A stretch of 64,000 bases of DNA from Mycobacterium syngnathidarum (GTDB lineage Bacteria > Actinomycetota > Actinomycetes > Mycobacteriales > Mycobacteriaceae), in assembly GCF_001942625.1 (NCBI RefSeq), contig NZ_MLCL01000033.1, positions 186,001 to 250,000 on the forward strand. Reading direction: 5' to 3'. The number at the start of each line of letters is the position of its first letter. The stretch's first letter is position 1. Under the pieces are notes generated by a model that had not been told where the DNA came from, did no database searches, and saw only the letters and a program-made list of their open reading frames with translations. Positions 31,425 through 41,155 of this stretch are shown here, one piece after another. Made by a program: the position numbers and the translations under genes.

Positions 31425-31793
31425 TTAGAACGGGGGCGCGTCGGGGCGGGGGGTCAGTTCGGACAGTTTCTTGGGCCGGTGGACGGCCGGACGGACGCGG
31501 GTGGCGGTGTCCACCGGAGCCACCGTCACCGGCGAGGACTCCATGTAGTGCCACACTTCCTGTCGACTCATCAGCCCGAACCGGATCTGCAGGTCGGGAT
31601 AGCTGAGGTGGAAGCGGTCGGCTACCTGCCGCAATTCCTCGGCGTTGGGGTAGTCGGCCTCTTTCACCCGCCGGTAGTACGTGCTGCTGGAGATGCCCAG
31701 CGCGCTGTACACCGCCTTGGCGTCGACTTCGCCGTCCAGCAGATAGTCGAGCAGGGCCTTGAGCTGCCTGCCGTTCTCGTCGGTTCGCGGCAT
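31425..31793 (-). CDS. XRE/Cro-like helix-turn-helix regulator
   Basis: A 122-residue DNA-binding protein. Residues 10-55 form the HTH (LLDYLLDGEVDAKAVYSALG, then ISSSTYYRRVKEADYPNAEE), followed by LRQVADRFHLSYPDLQIRFGL and a flexible basic, proline-rich tail. The start ATG 31793 follows a TATGGT box (31805-31800 on the minus strand), suggesting a leaderless mRNA. It faces the gene at 31930 across a 136-base region with a perfect inverted repeat, so it may regulate both itself and that gene. Targets are inferred. Confidence 0.75.
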   Translation of the reverse strand: MPRTDENGRQLKALLDYLLDGEVDAKAVYSALGISSSTYYRRVKEADYPNAEELRQVADRFHLSYPDLQIRFGLMSRQEVWHYMESSPVTVAPVDTATRVRPAVHRPKKLSELTPRPDAPPF

Positions 31794-31844
31794 CAGAACA
31801 CCATAGACCTCGAGCCCGCATTTGGTCACAGCGAACCACGGCGA

Positions 31845-31917
31845 AGCCAGCAATCGCGTAATTGACAACAGTGTCCGACTTTTGGCACAGCTCTCCCATT
31901 TTTGGGAATTGCTGGCT
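31845..31917. promoter_or_regulatory. 10-bp inverted repeat between the XRE gene and its divergent neighbour
   Basis: AGCCAGCAAT (31845-31854) and ATTGCTGGCT (31908-31917) are exact inverted copies, 63 bases centre to centre. The right arm touches a TAACGT -10-like box (31917-31922) seven bases before the ATG at 31930. Between the arms lie TTTTGGCACA and TTTTTGGGAA half-similar repeats. This is a good candidate operator pair for looping or cooperative binding. Confidence 0.45.
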
Positions 31918-31929
31918 AACGTTGTCCGC

Positions 31930-32496
31930 ATGTCTGTTTCTGTCCTGCCCGACTCGTACGGCACCGGCTCCTGGATCGCCGATTACGGCACGGTCGGGCC
32001 ACCCGTTGCCGCCGATATCGTCACCGTGTCCAGCGCGCTGGACACGGTGTTGTCCGCCGAGCTCCACGGAGCCGCGATCGCCATGGACTGCAGCGCCGAG
32101 GAGCTGCTGCTGGCCGCGCTGGGCCGGACGGTGGCCCGCACGATCGGCGAAGGCACGCTGGTGGTCGATGTGGTGAGCGGGCCCGAGCGGGCCGGTTTCC
32201 GGCGGGTCGCGGTGCCCTGCCTGGGGTCTCGTGGTCTGTCGGGGGTCGAACTGCTCGCAGCGGCACAGCGGGGCGTCGACGGCGCCAACCATCGTTCGGC
32301 GGACGTGAGCCTGGCCTACGGTGGCGGGTCCAGGTCGGGTCAGTCCGGGCACGCGCTGGCGGTGCAGCTAGATGATGGCACCGAGGACACGATGACCTTG
32401 CAGTGGCGCTTCGACAGCCGCAGTTTCGATGACGCCACGGTCCAGGAATTGGCCGAGCAGTTCCCGCTGGCCCTGATCGAGGTCACCTCCGGGTAG
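31930..32496 (+). CDS. stand-alone fragment resembling the C-terminal part of an NRPS condensation/epimerisation domain
   Basis: A 188-residue protein. From about residue 35 it resembles the second half of a condensation domain: CSAEELLLAALGRTVARTIG, GTLVVDVVSGPERAG and the closing MTLQWRFDSRSFDDATVQ followed by a short helix. The HHxxxDG catalytic half is absent, so it is not a full enzyme. ATG 31930 follows a TAACGT box at leaderless distance; an earlier in-frame start at 31822 would overlap the regulator's promoter. It could be a decayed NRPS piece kept as a binding protein, or a small partner of the neighbouring acyltransferases. The family call is by eye. Confidence 0.6.
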   Translation: MSVSVLPDSYGTGSWIADYGTVGPPVAADIVTVSSALDTVLSAELHGAAIAMDCSAEELLLAALGRTVARTIGEGTLVVDVVSGPERAGFRRVAVPCLGSRGLSGVELLAAAQRGVDGANHRSADVSLAYGGGSRSGQSGHALAVQLDDGTEDTMTLQWRFDSRSFDDATVQELAEQFPLALIEVTSG

Positions 32497-32527
32497 GTGT
32501 GATTTTTTCACGATTTGCGGTGCTCAT

Positions 32528-32533
32528 TAGACT
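32528..32533 (+). promoter_or_regulatory. candidate -10 box of ileS
   Basis: TAGACT, with the expected transcript start near 32540, just before the T-box stem I. A weak TTTTCA sits 17 bases upstream as -35. Confidence 0.4.
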
Positions 32534-32539
32534 GGGCGC

Positions 32540-32786
32540 ATCGGCGCTGATCCGGCCATCACCGGGGAGCCTTCGGAAGAACAGCTTCTCCGATTCGAAC
32601 CTCGGATTGGGCACAGCTCAGTAGAACCGGACGGGTGGGCCCGTGATCGCCTGAAAGTTGAGCGGCGCGCTGCAGTGCAGCGCGCAAGCGGGGTGGTACC
32701 GCGGCGCTTGCACACCCGTGCGACGTCGTCCCCGTGCCATGAGTGTGTTGAGCTGCCGAGCTCGACAACGGCACAGGAGACGAGAC
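32540..32786 (+). ncRNA. T-box riboswitch (ileS leader, short stem I type)
   Basis: The leader of ileS has the hallmarks of an actinobacterial translational T-box that senses uncharged tRNA-Ile. A small hairpin CCGG/CCGG at 32552-32565 exposes an ATC isoleucine codon at 32558-32560 as the specifier. A GC-rich hairpin with 10-bp arms lies at 32665-32685 (stem III). It is followed by the conserved T-box GGGTGGTACCGCGG (32691-32704) inside an AAGCG/CGCTT helix (32686-32709), whose TGG bulge would pair with the tRNA 3' end. No intrinsic terminator follows. Instead CCCGTGCC (32728 on) can pair with GGCAC just before the ileS AGGAG, fitting control of translation start. Confidence 0.9.
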
Positions 32787-35700
32787 GTGAGCGCCTACCC
32801 CAAGCCGGCTGCACCCAACTTCCCCGAGCGGGAACTTGAGGTGCTCGACTACTGGGCAGCCGACGACACCTTCCGGGCCAGCATCGCCCGACGCGAGGAT
32901 GCCGAAGAGTACGTCTTCTACGACGGCCCGCCGTTCGCCAACGGTCTGCCGCACTACGGCCATCTCCTGACCGGCTACGTCAAGGACATCGTTCCGCGCT
33001 ACCGCACCATGCGGGGCTACAAGGTGGAGCGCCGGTTCGGCTGGGACACCCATGGCCTGCCTGCCGAACTCGAGGTGCAGCGCCAGCTCGGCATCGCCGA
33101 CAAAGCCCAGATCGAAGAGATGGGCATCGAGAAGTTCAACGCGGCGTGCCGCGCGTCGGTATTGAAGTACACCGACGAATGGCGTGCCTATGTCACGCGG
33201 CAGGCGCGCTGGGTTGACTTCGACAACGACTACAAGACCCTGGACCCGACCTTCATGGAATCGGTGATCTGGGCCTTCAAACAGCTCTGGGACAAGGGCC
33301 TGGCCTACGAGGGCAACCGGGTCCTGCCGTACTGCTGGAACGACGAGACGCCGTTGTCCAACCATGAGTTGCGGATGGACGACGACGTTTACCAGAGCCG
33401 CCAGGATCCGGCGCTGACGGTCGGTTTCACCGTGACCGACGGCCCGTTCAAGGGCGCCCACCTGTTGATCTGGACGACCACCCCGTGGACCTTGCCGTCC
33501 AACCAGGCGGTCGCGGTCAACCCCGACATCGACTACGTCCTGGTGGGGGGCTCCGACGGGCGCCGCTACCTGTTGGCCCAGGCGCGGCTGGCGGCATACG
33601 CACGTGAGCTCGGCGAGGAGCCCGAGGTGCTGGGGAGCTACAGCGGGCGGGATCTCATCGGGACGCATTACCTGCCTCCCTTTGCCTACTTCATGGACGC
33701 GCCCAACTCGTTCCAGGTGCTCGCCGCGGACTTCGTCAGTACCGAGGACGGCACCGGCATCGTGCACATGGCCCCCGCCTACGGCGAGGACGACAAGGCC
33801 ACCGCGGATACCGCCGACATCGTCGCGGTCACCCCGGTCGACTCGAAGGGCCGATTCGACGCGACCGTGCCCGATTACGCCGGGCAGCATGTCTTCGAGG
33901 CCAACTCCCAGATCATCCGCGATCTCAAGAACGGCGACGGGCCCGCGGCAGCCAACGGTGCGGTGCTGCTGCGCCACGAAACCTATGAGCACTCCTACCC
34001 GCACTGCTGGCGGTGCCGTAATCCGCTGATCTACCGCGCGGTCTCGTCGTGGTTCATCAAGGTAACCGATTTCCGGGACCGGATGGTCGAGCTCAACCAG
34101 CAGATCACCTGGTACCCCGAGCACGTCAAGGATGGGCAGTTCGGCAAATGGCTCTCCAATGCGCGCGACTGGTCGGTGTCGCGAAACCGCTACTGGGGCA
34201 GCCCGATTCCGGTGTGGAAGTCCGATGACCCGGCCTATCCGCGGATCGACGTCTACGGCAGCCTCGACGAGCTGGAGCGTGATTTCGGGGTGCGTCCCAC
34301 GGATCTGCACCGGCCGTTCATCGACCAGCTGACCAGGCCCAATCCGGACGATCCGACCGGCAAGTCCACCATGCGCCGCATCGAGGACGTATTCGACGTC
34401 TGGTTCGACTCCGGGTCGATGCCTTACGCCCAGGTGCACTACCCGTTCGAGAACCAAGAGTGGTTCGACGGCAGCGGCGGTGAGGACGCCCATTTCCCGG
34501 GCGATTTCATCGTCGAGTACATCGGCCAGACCCGTGGCTGGTTCTACACCATGCACGTGCTGGCCACTGCGCTGTTCGACAAGCCCGCGTTCAAAACCTG
34601 TGTGGCGCACGGGATCGTCCTGGGCAACGACGGCCAGAAGATGAGCAAGTCGTTGCGCAATTACCCCGATGTCAGTGAGGTGTTCGACCGCGACGGCTCC
34701 GACGCCATGCGCTGGTTCCTGATGGCCTCGCCGATCCTGCGGGGCGGCAACCTCATCGTCACCGAGCAGGGCATCCGCGAAGGCGTACGTCAGGTGCTGT
34801 TGCCGTTGTGGAATGCCTACAGCTTCCTGGCGCTGTACGCGCCGCAGAAGGGCGCCTGGCGGACCGATTCCGACAACGTGCTCGACCGCTACATCCTGGC
34901 CAAGTTGGCGCAACTGCGTGACGATCTGACCTCCGCCCTGGACATGTGTGACATCTCCGGGGCGTGCGACGAGCTGCGCCAGTTCACCGAGGCTTTGACG
35001 AATTGGTATGTCCGCCGGTCACGTTCGCGCTTCTGGGAGGAGGACGCCGACGCCATCGACACGCTCCACACCATCCTTGAGGTGACGTGCAGGCTGGCCG
35101 CGCCCCTGTTGCCGCTGGCAACCGAGGTGATCTGGCGCGGCTTGACCGGTGAGCGTTCGGTGCATCTGACCGACTGGCCGGATGCCGATGTGCTGCCGAA
35201 GGACCCCGATCTGGTGGCTGCGATGGACCAGGTGCGCGAAGTGTGCTCGGTGGGCTCTTCGCTGCGCAAGTCCAAAAAGCTTCGTGTGCGGCTTCCGTTG
35301 CCGAAACTGACTGTGGCCCTGGATAAGTCGGTTGATCCATCGGCGCTGGCGCCGTTCGCCGAGCTGATCGCGGACGAACTCAATGTCAAGGCCGTCGAGT
35401 TGACCGACGACATCGACACTTACGGCAAGTTCGATCTGGCCGTCAACGCCCGCGTCGCCGGCCCCCGGATCGGCAAGGACGTGCAGGCGGCAATCAAAGC
35501 AGTCAAGGCGGGGGAAGGCGTGGTCAATCCCGACGGCACCCTGACGGCCGGGCCCGTGGTGCTGCAGCCCGAGGAGTACACCGTGAAACTGGTTGCCGCC
35601 GACCCGGAGTGGACCGCGGCCCTGCCCGACGGCGCGGGACTGGTGGTGCTCGACGGCACGGTCACCGAGGATCTCGAGGCCGAGGGCTGGGCCAAGGACC

Positions 35701-35927
35701 GTATCCGCGAGCTTCAGGAGCTGCGCAAGTCGACCGGCCTGGAGGTGTCCGACCGCATCTCGGTAAAGATGTCGGTTCCGGCCCAGTTCGCGCCGTGGGC
35801 AAGCACCCACCGGGATCTCATCGCCGGTGAGATCCTGGCCACCAGTTTCGAGTTCGTTGGCACGGACGCGGTGCTGGAGGGTACAGCGATCGGCGACGGG
35901 GTGCGGGTCGCGATCGCCAAGGCGTGA
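32787..35927 (+). CDS. ileS: isoleucyl-tRNA synthetase
   Basis: A 1046-residue class I synthetase that charges tRNA-Ile and edits valine. The HIGH motif reads HYGH at residues 56-59 ([15 protein letters not shown]); KMSKS is near residue 617 ([12 protein letters not shown]). The CP1 editing domain ([15 protein letters not shown]) and the C-terminal anticodon-binding region ([13 protein letters not shown]) are present. The length fits the long, eukaryote-like IleS group found in mycobacteria. GTG 32787 follows CAGGAGACGAGAC and is the start that the T-box leader controls; the earlier in-frame GTG or ATG positions fall inside the T-box. Confidence 0.97.
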   Translation: MSAYPKPAAPNFPERELEVLDYWAADDTFRASIARREDAEEYVFYDGPPFANGLPHYGHLLTGYVKDIVPRYRTMRGYKVERRFGWDTHGLPAELEVQRQLGIADKAQIEEMGIEKFNAACRASVLKYTDEWRAYVTRQARWVDFDNDYKTLDPTFMESVIWAFKQLWDKGLAYEGNRVLPYCWNDETPLSNHELRMDDDVYQSRQDPALTVGFTVTDGPFKGAHLLIWTTTPWTLPSNQAVAVNPDIDYVLVGGSDGRRYLLAQARLAAYARELGEEPEVLGSYSGRDLIGTHYLPPFAYFMDAPNSFQVLAADFVSTEDGTGIVHMAPAYGEDDKATADTADIVAVTPVDSKGRFDATVPDYAGQHVFEANSQIIRDLKNGDGPAAANGAVLLRHETYEHSYPHCWRCRNPLIYRAVSSWFIKVTDFRDRMVELNQQITWYPEHVKDGQFGKWLSNARDWSVSRNRYWGSPIPVWKSDDPAYPRIDVYGSLDELERDFGVRPTDLHRPFIDQLTRPNPDDPTGKSTMRRIEDVFDVWFDSGSMPYAQVHYPFENQEWFDGSGGEDAHFPGDFIVEYIGQTRGWFYTMHVLATALFDKPAFKTCVAHGIVLGNDGQKMSKSLRNYPDVSEVFDRDGSDAMRWFLMASPILRGGNLIVTEQGIREGVRQVLLPLWNAYSFLALYAPQKGAWRTDSDNVLDRYILAKLAQLRDDLTSALDMCDISGACDELRQFTEALTNWYVRRSRSRFWEEDADAIDTLHTILEVTCRLAAPLLPLATEVIWRGLTGERSVHLTDWPDADVLPKDPDLVAAMDQVREVCSVGSSLRKSKKLRVRLPLPKLTVALDKSVDPSALAPFAELIADELNVKAVELTDDIDTYGKFDLAVNARVAGPRIGKDVQAAIKAVKAGEGVVNPDGTLTAGPVVLQPEEYTVKLVAADPEWTAALPDGAGLVVLDGTVTEDLEAEGWAKDRIRELQELRKSTGLEVSDRISVKMSVPAQFAPWASTHRDLIAGEILATSFEFVGTDAVLEGTAIGDGVRVAIAKA

Positions 35928-35937
35928 CCCGTCCGGA

Positions 35938-36156
35938 TCAGCTGCCGGTGACCCGGGCCGCTTGGTCGCCGAGTGTGACGGTGTCGCCAGGGTGTAGCTG
36001 GCGGCCGCGGCGGATCTCGACCTGGCCGTTGACGCTGACCAGGCCGTCGGCGATGACGACCTTGGCGTCGGCGCCGCTGTCGATGAGCGATGCCAGCTTG
36101 AGGAACTGCCCCAGGCGGATCGAGTCGTCCCTGATCGGTACGTCAACCGGCTCCAT
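35938..36156 (-). CDS. S4-domain RNA-binding protein
   Basis: A 72-residue protein that is one S4 domain ([39 protein letters not shown]). Such YbcJ-like proteins bind structured RNA or ribosomes. It is convergent with ileS (10 bases between stops) and divergent from dinX (33 bases). Confidence 0.88.
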   Translation of the reverse strand: MEPVDVPIRDDSIRLGQFLKLASLIDSGADAKVVIADGLVSVNGQVEIRRGRQLHPGDTVTLGDQAARVTGS

Positions 36157-36189
36157 GAACGTCAGGCTAGCGCCATAGCATCTGCAGGT

Positions 36190-37572
36190 ATGAACGGCGC
36201 CGAGGTCACGGGCGCGGGCGGACGCTGGGTTCTACACCTCGACATGGATGCGTTTTTCGCATCCGTCGAGCAGTTGACCCGTCCCACCCTGCGCGGTCGG
36301 CCGGTGCTCGTAGGTGGTCTGGGCGGGCGCGGCGTGGTTGCCGGGGCCAGCTATGAGGCACGCCGCTACGGCGCACGCTCGGCGATGCCGATGCATCAGG
36401 CTCGCCGGCTCGTCGGCGCGCCCGCGGTGGTGCTGCCGCCACGCGGGGCGGTCTACGGCGTGGCCAGCCGCCGTGCGCTGGACACGGTGCGCGGCGTGAT
36501 CCCGGTACTGGAGCAGTTGTCCTTCGACGAGGCGTTCGGAGAACCGGCCGAACTGGCCGGCGCCACCGCGCCCGACGTCGAGGAGTTCTGCCAGCGGTTG
36601 CGCGCCAAGGTGCTCGAGCAGACGGGGCTGGTGGCCTCCGTGGGAGCCGGTTCCGGGAAACAGATCGCCAAGATCGCCTCCGGGTTGGCCAAACCCGATG
36701 GGATTCGAGTGGTCCGGCGGGACGAGGAAGGGCGGCTGCTCGACGGCCTTCCGGTGCGCAAGCTGTGGGGGATCGGGCCGGTGGCCGAGGAGAAGCTGCA
36801 CCGGTTGGGTATCGAGACGGTGGGCGCTCTGGCTGCGCTGTCGGATGCCGAGGCCGCGAGTGTGCTCGGTACCGCGGTGGGCGCTGCGTTGCATCGCCTG
36901 GCTCGCGGTATCGATGATCGCCCGGTTGCCGAGCGGGCCGAAGCCAAACAGATCAGCGCCGAGTCGACATTTCCCGAGGATCTCACCACGTTGCGTCAGC
37001 TGCAGGACGCGATCGGCCCGATCGGGGAACACGCGCACCGGCGTCTGGAGAAGGACGGCCGCGGCGCCCGTACGGTGACCGTCAAGCTGAAGAAGTCGGA
37101 CATGAGCACGCTGACCCGGTCGGCCACCCTGGCCTACGCCACCACCGAGGCCGCCACCCTGATCGGCACTGCCCGCCGGTTGTTGCTCGATCCGGTTGAG
37201 ATCGGGCCGATCCGCCTTGTTGGCGTGGGATTTTCGGGATTGTCGGACAGTAGGCAGGAGTCATTGTTCCCCGACCTGGAGCAGCCGGAGGAAAGCTTCG
37301 ACTCTCACCACCAAGTCGCCGACGCGGCTCAGGTCACCGAAACCGGTTGGCGTGTCGGCGACGACGTGGTGCATCCCGACCACGGGCACGGCTGGGTCCA
37401 GGGCGCCGGACACGGCGTGATGACCGTGCGTTTCGAGACCCGTGCCACCGGACCGGGCCCGGCCCGGACATTTCCCGACGACACACCGGGTTTTCGTCGG
37501 GCCGATCCGATCGCGAGCCTGGACTGGGGCGAGTATCTCAGCGGATTGGCCGACTACCAGAGCACACCGTAG
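36190..37572 (+). CDS. dinX: Y-family DNA polymerase IV
   Basis: A 460-residue translesion polymerase (DinB1/DinX, Rv1537-like). The palm motif [14 protein letters not shown] and the catalytic acidic pair in LSFDEAFGE are intact. The little-finger domain follows ([19 protein letters not shown]). A beta-clamp binding peptide QESLFPDLE appears near residue 357. The last 75 residues form an extra small domain ([20 protein letters not shown], then VMTVRFE), beta-rich and SH3/Tudor-like by eye. The stop overlaps the 3' end of the convergent secreted-protein gene by 19 bases. Confidence 0.94.
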   Translation: MNGAEVTGAGGRWVLHLDMDAFFASVEQLTRPTLRGRPVLVGGLGGRGVVAGASYEARRYGARSAMPMHQARRLVGAPAVVLPPRGAVYGVASRRALDTVRGVIPVLEQLSFDEAFGEPAELAGATAPDVEEFCQRLRAKVLEQTGLVASVGAGSGKQIAKIASGLAKPDGIRVVRRDEEGRLLDGLPVRKLWGIGPVAEEKLHRLGIETVGALAALSDAEAASVLGTAVGAALHRLARGIDDRPVAERAEAKQISAESTFPEDLTTLRQLQDAIGPIGEHAHRRLEKDGRGARTVTVKLKKSDMSTLTRSATLAYATTEAATLIGTARRLLLDPVEIGPIRLVGVGFSGLSDSRQESLFPDLEQPEESFDSHHQVADAAQVTETGWRVGDDVVHPDHGHGWVQGAGHGVMTVRFETRATGPGPARTFPDDTPGFRRADPIASLDWGEYLSGLADYQSTP

Positions 37573-38021
37573 GTGGCGTTCAGGATGAAGCCGTGTTCGC
37601 CGTAGGTCTTGCACGTCACCGTGCCCTGATAACCGACACCGCAACTGGCGCCCCAGTTCTCCAGTCGGTGGCCTTCGGGCAGCACGTCGACATCGCGGGT
37701 GAACGATGCGGTGTCGGAATGCCGGTACGAGGCGGGTACGCCACTGTTGACGTAGATCTGGTTGCTGCCTTCCGGTGCGTCCATCGGCACGGCGTCACAA
37801 CCCACCGGGCCGCCGTTGGGGCCGATCCCGCAGTGACGGCCGTCCGGAGTCCGGAAGAACACGCCGTAGAAGTCGGTGGGTGAGCTGTAGTGACCCTCGG
37901 CGATCGGATAGCTGTCGATGTCGTCGGCGCCCGGCGGTGGCTCGGCCGTGGCGGTCGGGGCAGCGCCGAGCGCCAGGAAGCCGAGCGTGGCGATCGCCGC
38001 GATGTGGCGCATAGGTTCCAT
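37554..38021 (-). CDS. secreted Cys-containing hypothetical protein, tandem copy A
   Basis: A 155-residue exported protein. The signal peptide is [22 protein letters not shown], cut before EPPPGADD. The mature part has four cysteines (HCGIG, GCDAVP, SCGVG, TCKTYG), likely two disulfides, and a conserved core [20 protein letters not shown]. Function is unknown; it looks like a small mycobacterial secreted domain protein. ATG 38021 or 38012 may be used. The neighbouring gene upstream is a close paralogue. Confidence 0.82.
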   Translation of the reverse strand: MEPMRHIAAIATLGFLALGAAPTATAEPPPGADDIDSYPIAEGHYSSPTDFYGVFFRTPDGRHCGIGPNGGPVGCDAVPMDAPEGSNQIYVNSGVPASYRHSDTASFTRDVDVLPEGHRLENWGASCGVGYQGTVTCKTYGEHGFILNATYGVLW

Positions 38022-38050
38022 TGAACCGGCGCCGTCAACCACGTGGCCGG

Positions 38051-38521
38051 CTACCAGAGCACGCCGGAAGCCGCGCCGAGGGAAAAGCCGTGCCGGCCAG
38101 AAGTTTTGCAGATCACTGTGCCCTCGTGAGTGACAGCGCAGGCGGCTTCCCAGTTCTCCAGCCGATAGCCCGCAGGCAGCACGTCGACATCTCGGGTGAA
38201 CAGCTTGGTCCCCGAAGAACGGTAGGAAGCCGGTGCTCCGGCCTCGACGAAGGTCTGGTTCATTCCCGCGGGCGCATCCGCGGGCACCGCGTCGCAACCG
38301 ACCGGACCGCGGTTGGGCAGGATTCCGCAGAACCGGCCGTCCGGGGTCTGGAAATACAGCCCGTAGAAATCGGTGGGCGAGCTGTAGTGACCCTCGGCGA
38401 TTGGGTAGACGTCGATGTCCTCGATTCCAGGTGGCGGCGGCCACGGCCAAGCCTGCGCGGGCGGAAGCGGGCCGAACACCGATAGGCCGACGGCAGCCGC
38501 CGCCGCAATGTGGAAACGCAC
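38051..38521 (-). CDS. secreted Cys-containing hypothetical protein, tandem copy B
   Basis: A 156-residue paralogue of the gene at 37554-38021, 29 bases upstream of it in the same direction. The signal peptide is MRFHIAAAAAVGLSVFGPLP, with a cut after AQA. It shares the four cysteines and the core [34 protein letters not shown] and the same end, SGVLW. By eye roughly two-thirds of mature residues are identical. Copy B has a tryptophan/proline-rich mature start (WPWPPPPG) that copy A lacks. Function unknown. Confidence 0.82.
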   Translation of the reverse strand: MRFHIAAAAAVGLSVFGPLPPAQAWPWPPPPGIEDIDVYPIAEGHYSSPTDFYGLYFQTPDGRFCGILPNRGPVGCDAVPADAPAGMNQTFVEAGAPASYRSSGTKLFTRDVDVLPAGYRLENWEAACAVTHEGTVICKTSGRHGFSLGAASGVLW

Positions 38522-38544
38522 GTTCGCTATTTAACCCCAGCCCG

Positions 38545-39504
38545 TCAACCCCACGTTGCGATGACCTCGACAACCGGCCGGGCGGTGGCCAACGCGGCCA
38601 TCAGCAGGACCCTGGCCTGGGACGGACGCAATGTGGGAACCACGATCGCGCCGGCGTCGACCAGCTGGCGGCCCGGGCCGTACTGCGCGGCAACCGGGCC
38701 GTCGGGCACCCGGCTCGAGACCGCGACCACCAGGCCGTCACTGCAGTGCCTGCGGACGCCGTCGATCAGTGCGGCGCCCGCGTTGCCCGAGCCCATCGCC
38801 TCGAGCACAACAGCACGTGCGCCCGCCGCGACGCAGGCGTCCAGGGCGGCCGCGTCCGCTCCCGGATAGACGGCGATGATGTCGACCCGCGGCGTCGACG
38901 CAGCGGACAACTCACCGACGAACGCGCGAGCCTTCGTCGCCGTGATCGCGTACCCGCCGTCGCCGACCGTTCCGAGTGCCGTTCCGGTGAAGGCATTCAA
39001 CTCTTGGGTGTGTTGCTTGCGCAGCCCCAGTGGCTGCCACACGCTGCCGGCGAAGCTCACCACCACCCCGAGATGCCGGGCTCGGGGACTGGCCGCGACC
39101 GTGATCGCGTCCCGCAGATTGCGCGGGCCATCGCTGTCCGCAGTGTCTGAGCTGCGTTGCGACCCGGTGAGCACTACGGGCACATCACCGCCGTAAGTGA
39201 GGTCGAGCCAGAGCGCGGTCTCCTCCATGGTGTCGGTGCCATGGGTGATCACGATTCCGTCGGCGCCGGCCGCGGCGACCCGGACCGAGCCGGAGATCCG
39301 GTCCCAGTCGGCGGGTGTCAGCAGCGCGCTGTCGGTCGCCATCGCGTCGACGATGTCGACCTGCGCCGCAACGGTCAGCCCGGCCGTCAGCTCTGCGCCG
39401 GTGCGGGTCGGGTGCCGGATGCCGGCCTCGTCGGTGCTGGTCGAGATGGTGCCGCCGGTGGTGATGACGATGATGCGCCTGGGCGGCTCAGCGGGCTCCG
39501 TCAC
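38545..39504 (-). CDS. ansA: L-asparaginase (type I/II, N-terminal threonine nucleophile)
   Basis: A 319-residue asparaginase (Rv1538c-like). The first catalytic block is [15 protein letters not shown], with the nucleophile Thr of TGGTI. The second is [20 protein letters not shown], carrying Thr-Asp of the HGTDTM motif. No signal peptide, so a cytosolic enzyme is expected. It hydrolyses asparagine to aspartate and ammonia, important for nitrogen supply and acid resistance in mycobacteria. It is divergent from lspA with 42 bases between. Confidence 0.94.
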   Translation of the reverse strand: MTEPAEPPRRIIVITTGGTISTSTDEAGIRHPTRTGAELTAGLTVAAQVDIVDAMATDSALLTPADWDRISGSVRVAAAGADGIVITHGTDTMEETALWLDLTYGGDVPVVLTGSQRSSDTADSDGPRNLRDAITVAASPRARHLGVVVSFAGSVWQPLGLRKQHTQELNAFTGTALGTVGDGGYAITATKARAFVGELSAASTPRVDIIAVYPGADAAALDACVAAGARAVVLEAMGSGNAGAALIDGVRRHCSDGLVVAVSSRVPDGPVAAQYGPGRQLVDAGAIVVPTLRPSQARVLLMAALATARPVVEVIATWG

Positions 39505-39546
39505 GGTGCAGATTGTCCCGCATCGACTGTTTGGGATGATGGGAGA

Positions 39547-40230
39547 GTGACTGATGAAACGTCAGGCCCGGCCGAGCCGGTGACCGACGCTACCGGGGAC
39601 GCGAAAACGTCCTCTGCAAACTCCGCTGCGCCTCGGCGGCGTCTGCGCCTGCTGCTCACCGTTGCTGCCGTGGTGCTGCTCGTCGACGTGGTGACCAAGG
39701 TGCTCGCGGTGCGGCTACTGACACCGGGCCAACCGGTGTCGATCATCGGTGACACAGTGACCTGGACGCTGGTGCGCAACTCTGGCGCGGCGTTCTCGAT
39801 GGCAACCGGCTACACCTGGGTACTGACCCTCATCGCGACCGGCGTGGTGATCGGCATCGTGTGGATGGGCCGCCGGCTGGTGTCCCCGTGGTGGGCGATC
39901 GGTCTGGGCATGATCCTGGGCGGCGCGACCGGAAACTTGATCGACCGCTTCTTCCGGGCGCCCGGACCGCTGCGCGGGCACGTGGTCGATTTCTTCTCGG
40001 TGGGCTGGTGGCCGGTGTTCAACGTGGCCGATCCGGCCGTGGTGGGCGGTGCGATCCTGCTGGTGGCACTGTCGTTGTTCGGCTTCGACTTCGACACCGT
40101 GGGCCGTCGGCGCCTGGATGATCCGGCACCTGATGACGCCGAACCCGAACCGGCGGCTTCCGATGCCCCGGCCGGCGACACTGAGTCCGACGAGTCGAGC
40201 GCAGTCGGTCGCCAGGCCGAGACGTCATAG
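39547..40230 (+). CDS. lspA: lipoprotein signal peptidase
   Basis: A 227-residue signal peptidase II with four membrane segments. The conserved blocks are [26 protein letters not shown] (first catalytic Asp) and [13 protein letters not shown] (second catalytic Asp). It cuts prolipoproteins such as those at 9214 and 49211. Both termini are extended and hydrophilic, as in other mycobacterial LspA. GTG 39547 after GGGAGA is the start; the longer frame upstream runs antisense to ansA. Its TAG overlaps the GTG of the next gene. Confidence 0.95.
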   Translation: MTDETSGPAEPVTDATGDAKTSSANSAAPRRRLRLLLTVAAVVLLVDVVTKVLAVRLLTPGQPVSIIGDTVTWTLVRNSGAAFSMATGYTWVLTLIATGVVIGIVWMGRRLVSPWWAIGLGMILGGATGNLIDRFFRAPGPLRGHVVDFFSVGWWPVFNVADPAVVGGAILLVALSLFGFDFDTVGRRRLDDPAPDDAEPEPAASDAPAGDTESDESSAVGRQAETS

Positions 40231-41153
40231 TGACCACCCGGTCGATGCCGGTGCCCGAGGGCCTGGCGGGGATGCGAGTCGACGCCGGCCTGGCCCGGCT
40301 GCTCGGGTTGTCGCGCACGGCCGTGGCCGCCATGGCCGAGGACGGCGGTGTCGACATCGACGGCGTTCCGGCGGCGAAATCGGACAAACTCGTCGCAGGA
40401 GCCTGGCTGGAGGTCCGGCTGCCCGAGGCCCCAGCCCCTGTCGAGAACACCCCGGTCGACATCGAAGGCATGGACATCCTCTATGCCGATGACGACATCG
40501 TGGCGGTGGACAAGCCGCCCGGAGTGGCGGCACACGCCACGGTCGGCTGGCACGGGCCGACTGTGCTGGGCGGCTTGGCCGCCGCCGGGTTCCGCATCAG
40601 CACCTCGGGGATCCACGAACGCCAAGGCATCGTGCACCGGCTCGATGTGGGCACCTCCGGCGTCATGGTGGTTGCCCTGTCCGAGCGCGCGTACACGGTT
40701 CTCAAGCGCGCGTTCAAGCAACGCACCGTCGAGAAGCGCTACCACGCGCTGGTGCAGGGCCACCCGGATCCGTCGAGCGGGACCATCGATGCCCCGATCG
40801 GGCGGCACCGGGGTCACGACTGGAAGTTCGCGGTGGTCGAGGGTGGTCGGCACAGCATCACCCACTACGACACACTCGAGGCGTTTCAGGCGGCCAGCCT
40901 CCTCGACATCGAGCTGGAGACCGGCCGGACCCATCAGATCCGGGTGCACTTCGCCGCGCTGCACCACCCGTGTTGCGGTGACATGACCTACGGTGCCGAT
41001 CCCACGTTGGCGAAAAGGCTTGGGCTGGAACGGCAGTGGCTACATGCCCGGTCCCTGGCCTTCGCTCATCCGGCTGACGGCCGGCGCATCGAGATCACCA
41101 GCCCGTACCCGGCCGATCTACAGGCCGCCCTCGACGTCTTGCGCCGCCACTAG
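40230..41153 (+). CDS. RluA/RluD-family pseudouridine synthase
   Basis: A 307-residue pseudouridine synthase (Rv1540-like). An N-terminal S4 domain ([21 protein letters not shown]) precedes the catalytic domain, with the active-site block [17 protein letters not shown] (HRLD, catalytic Asp). Later blocks are [13 protein letters not shown] and [15 protein letters not shown]. It likely modifies 23S rRNA. GTG 40230 overlaps the lspA stop (TAGTG), giving translational coupling. Confidence 0.93.
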   Translation: MTTRSMPVPEGLAGMRVDAGLARLLGLSRTAVAAMAEDGGVDIDGVPAAKSDKLVAGAWLEVRLPEAPAPVENTPVDIEGMDILYADDDIVAVDKPPGVAAHATVGWHGPTVLGGLAAAGFRISTSGIHERQGIVHRLDVGTSGVMVVALSERAYTVLKRAFKQRTVEKRYHALVQGHPDPSSGTIDAPIGRHRGHDWKFAVVEGGRHSITHYDTLEAFQAASLLDIELETGRTHQIRVHFAALHHPCCGDMTYGADPTLAKRLGLERQWLHARSLAFAHPADGRRIEITSPYPADLQAALDVLRRH

Positions 41154-41155
41154 CT

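Noticed and set aside
32559..34913. Long open frame (784 codons) on the minus strand inside ileS
   Set aside because: Exact mirror of ileS codon use in GC-rich DNA; no domain, no ribosome site, and it also covers the T-box.
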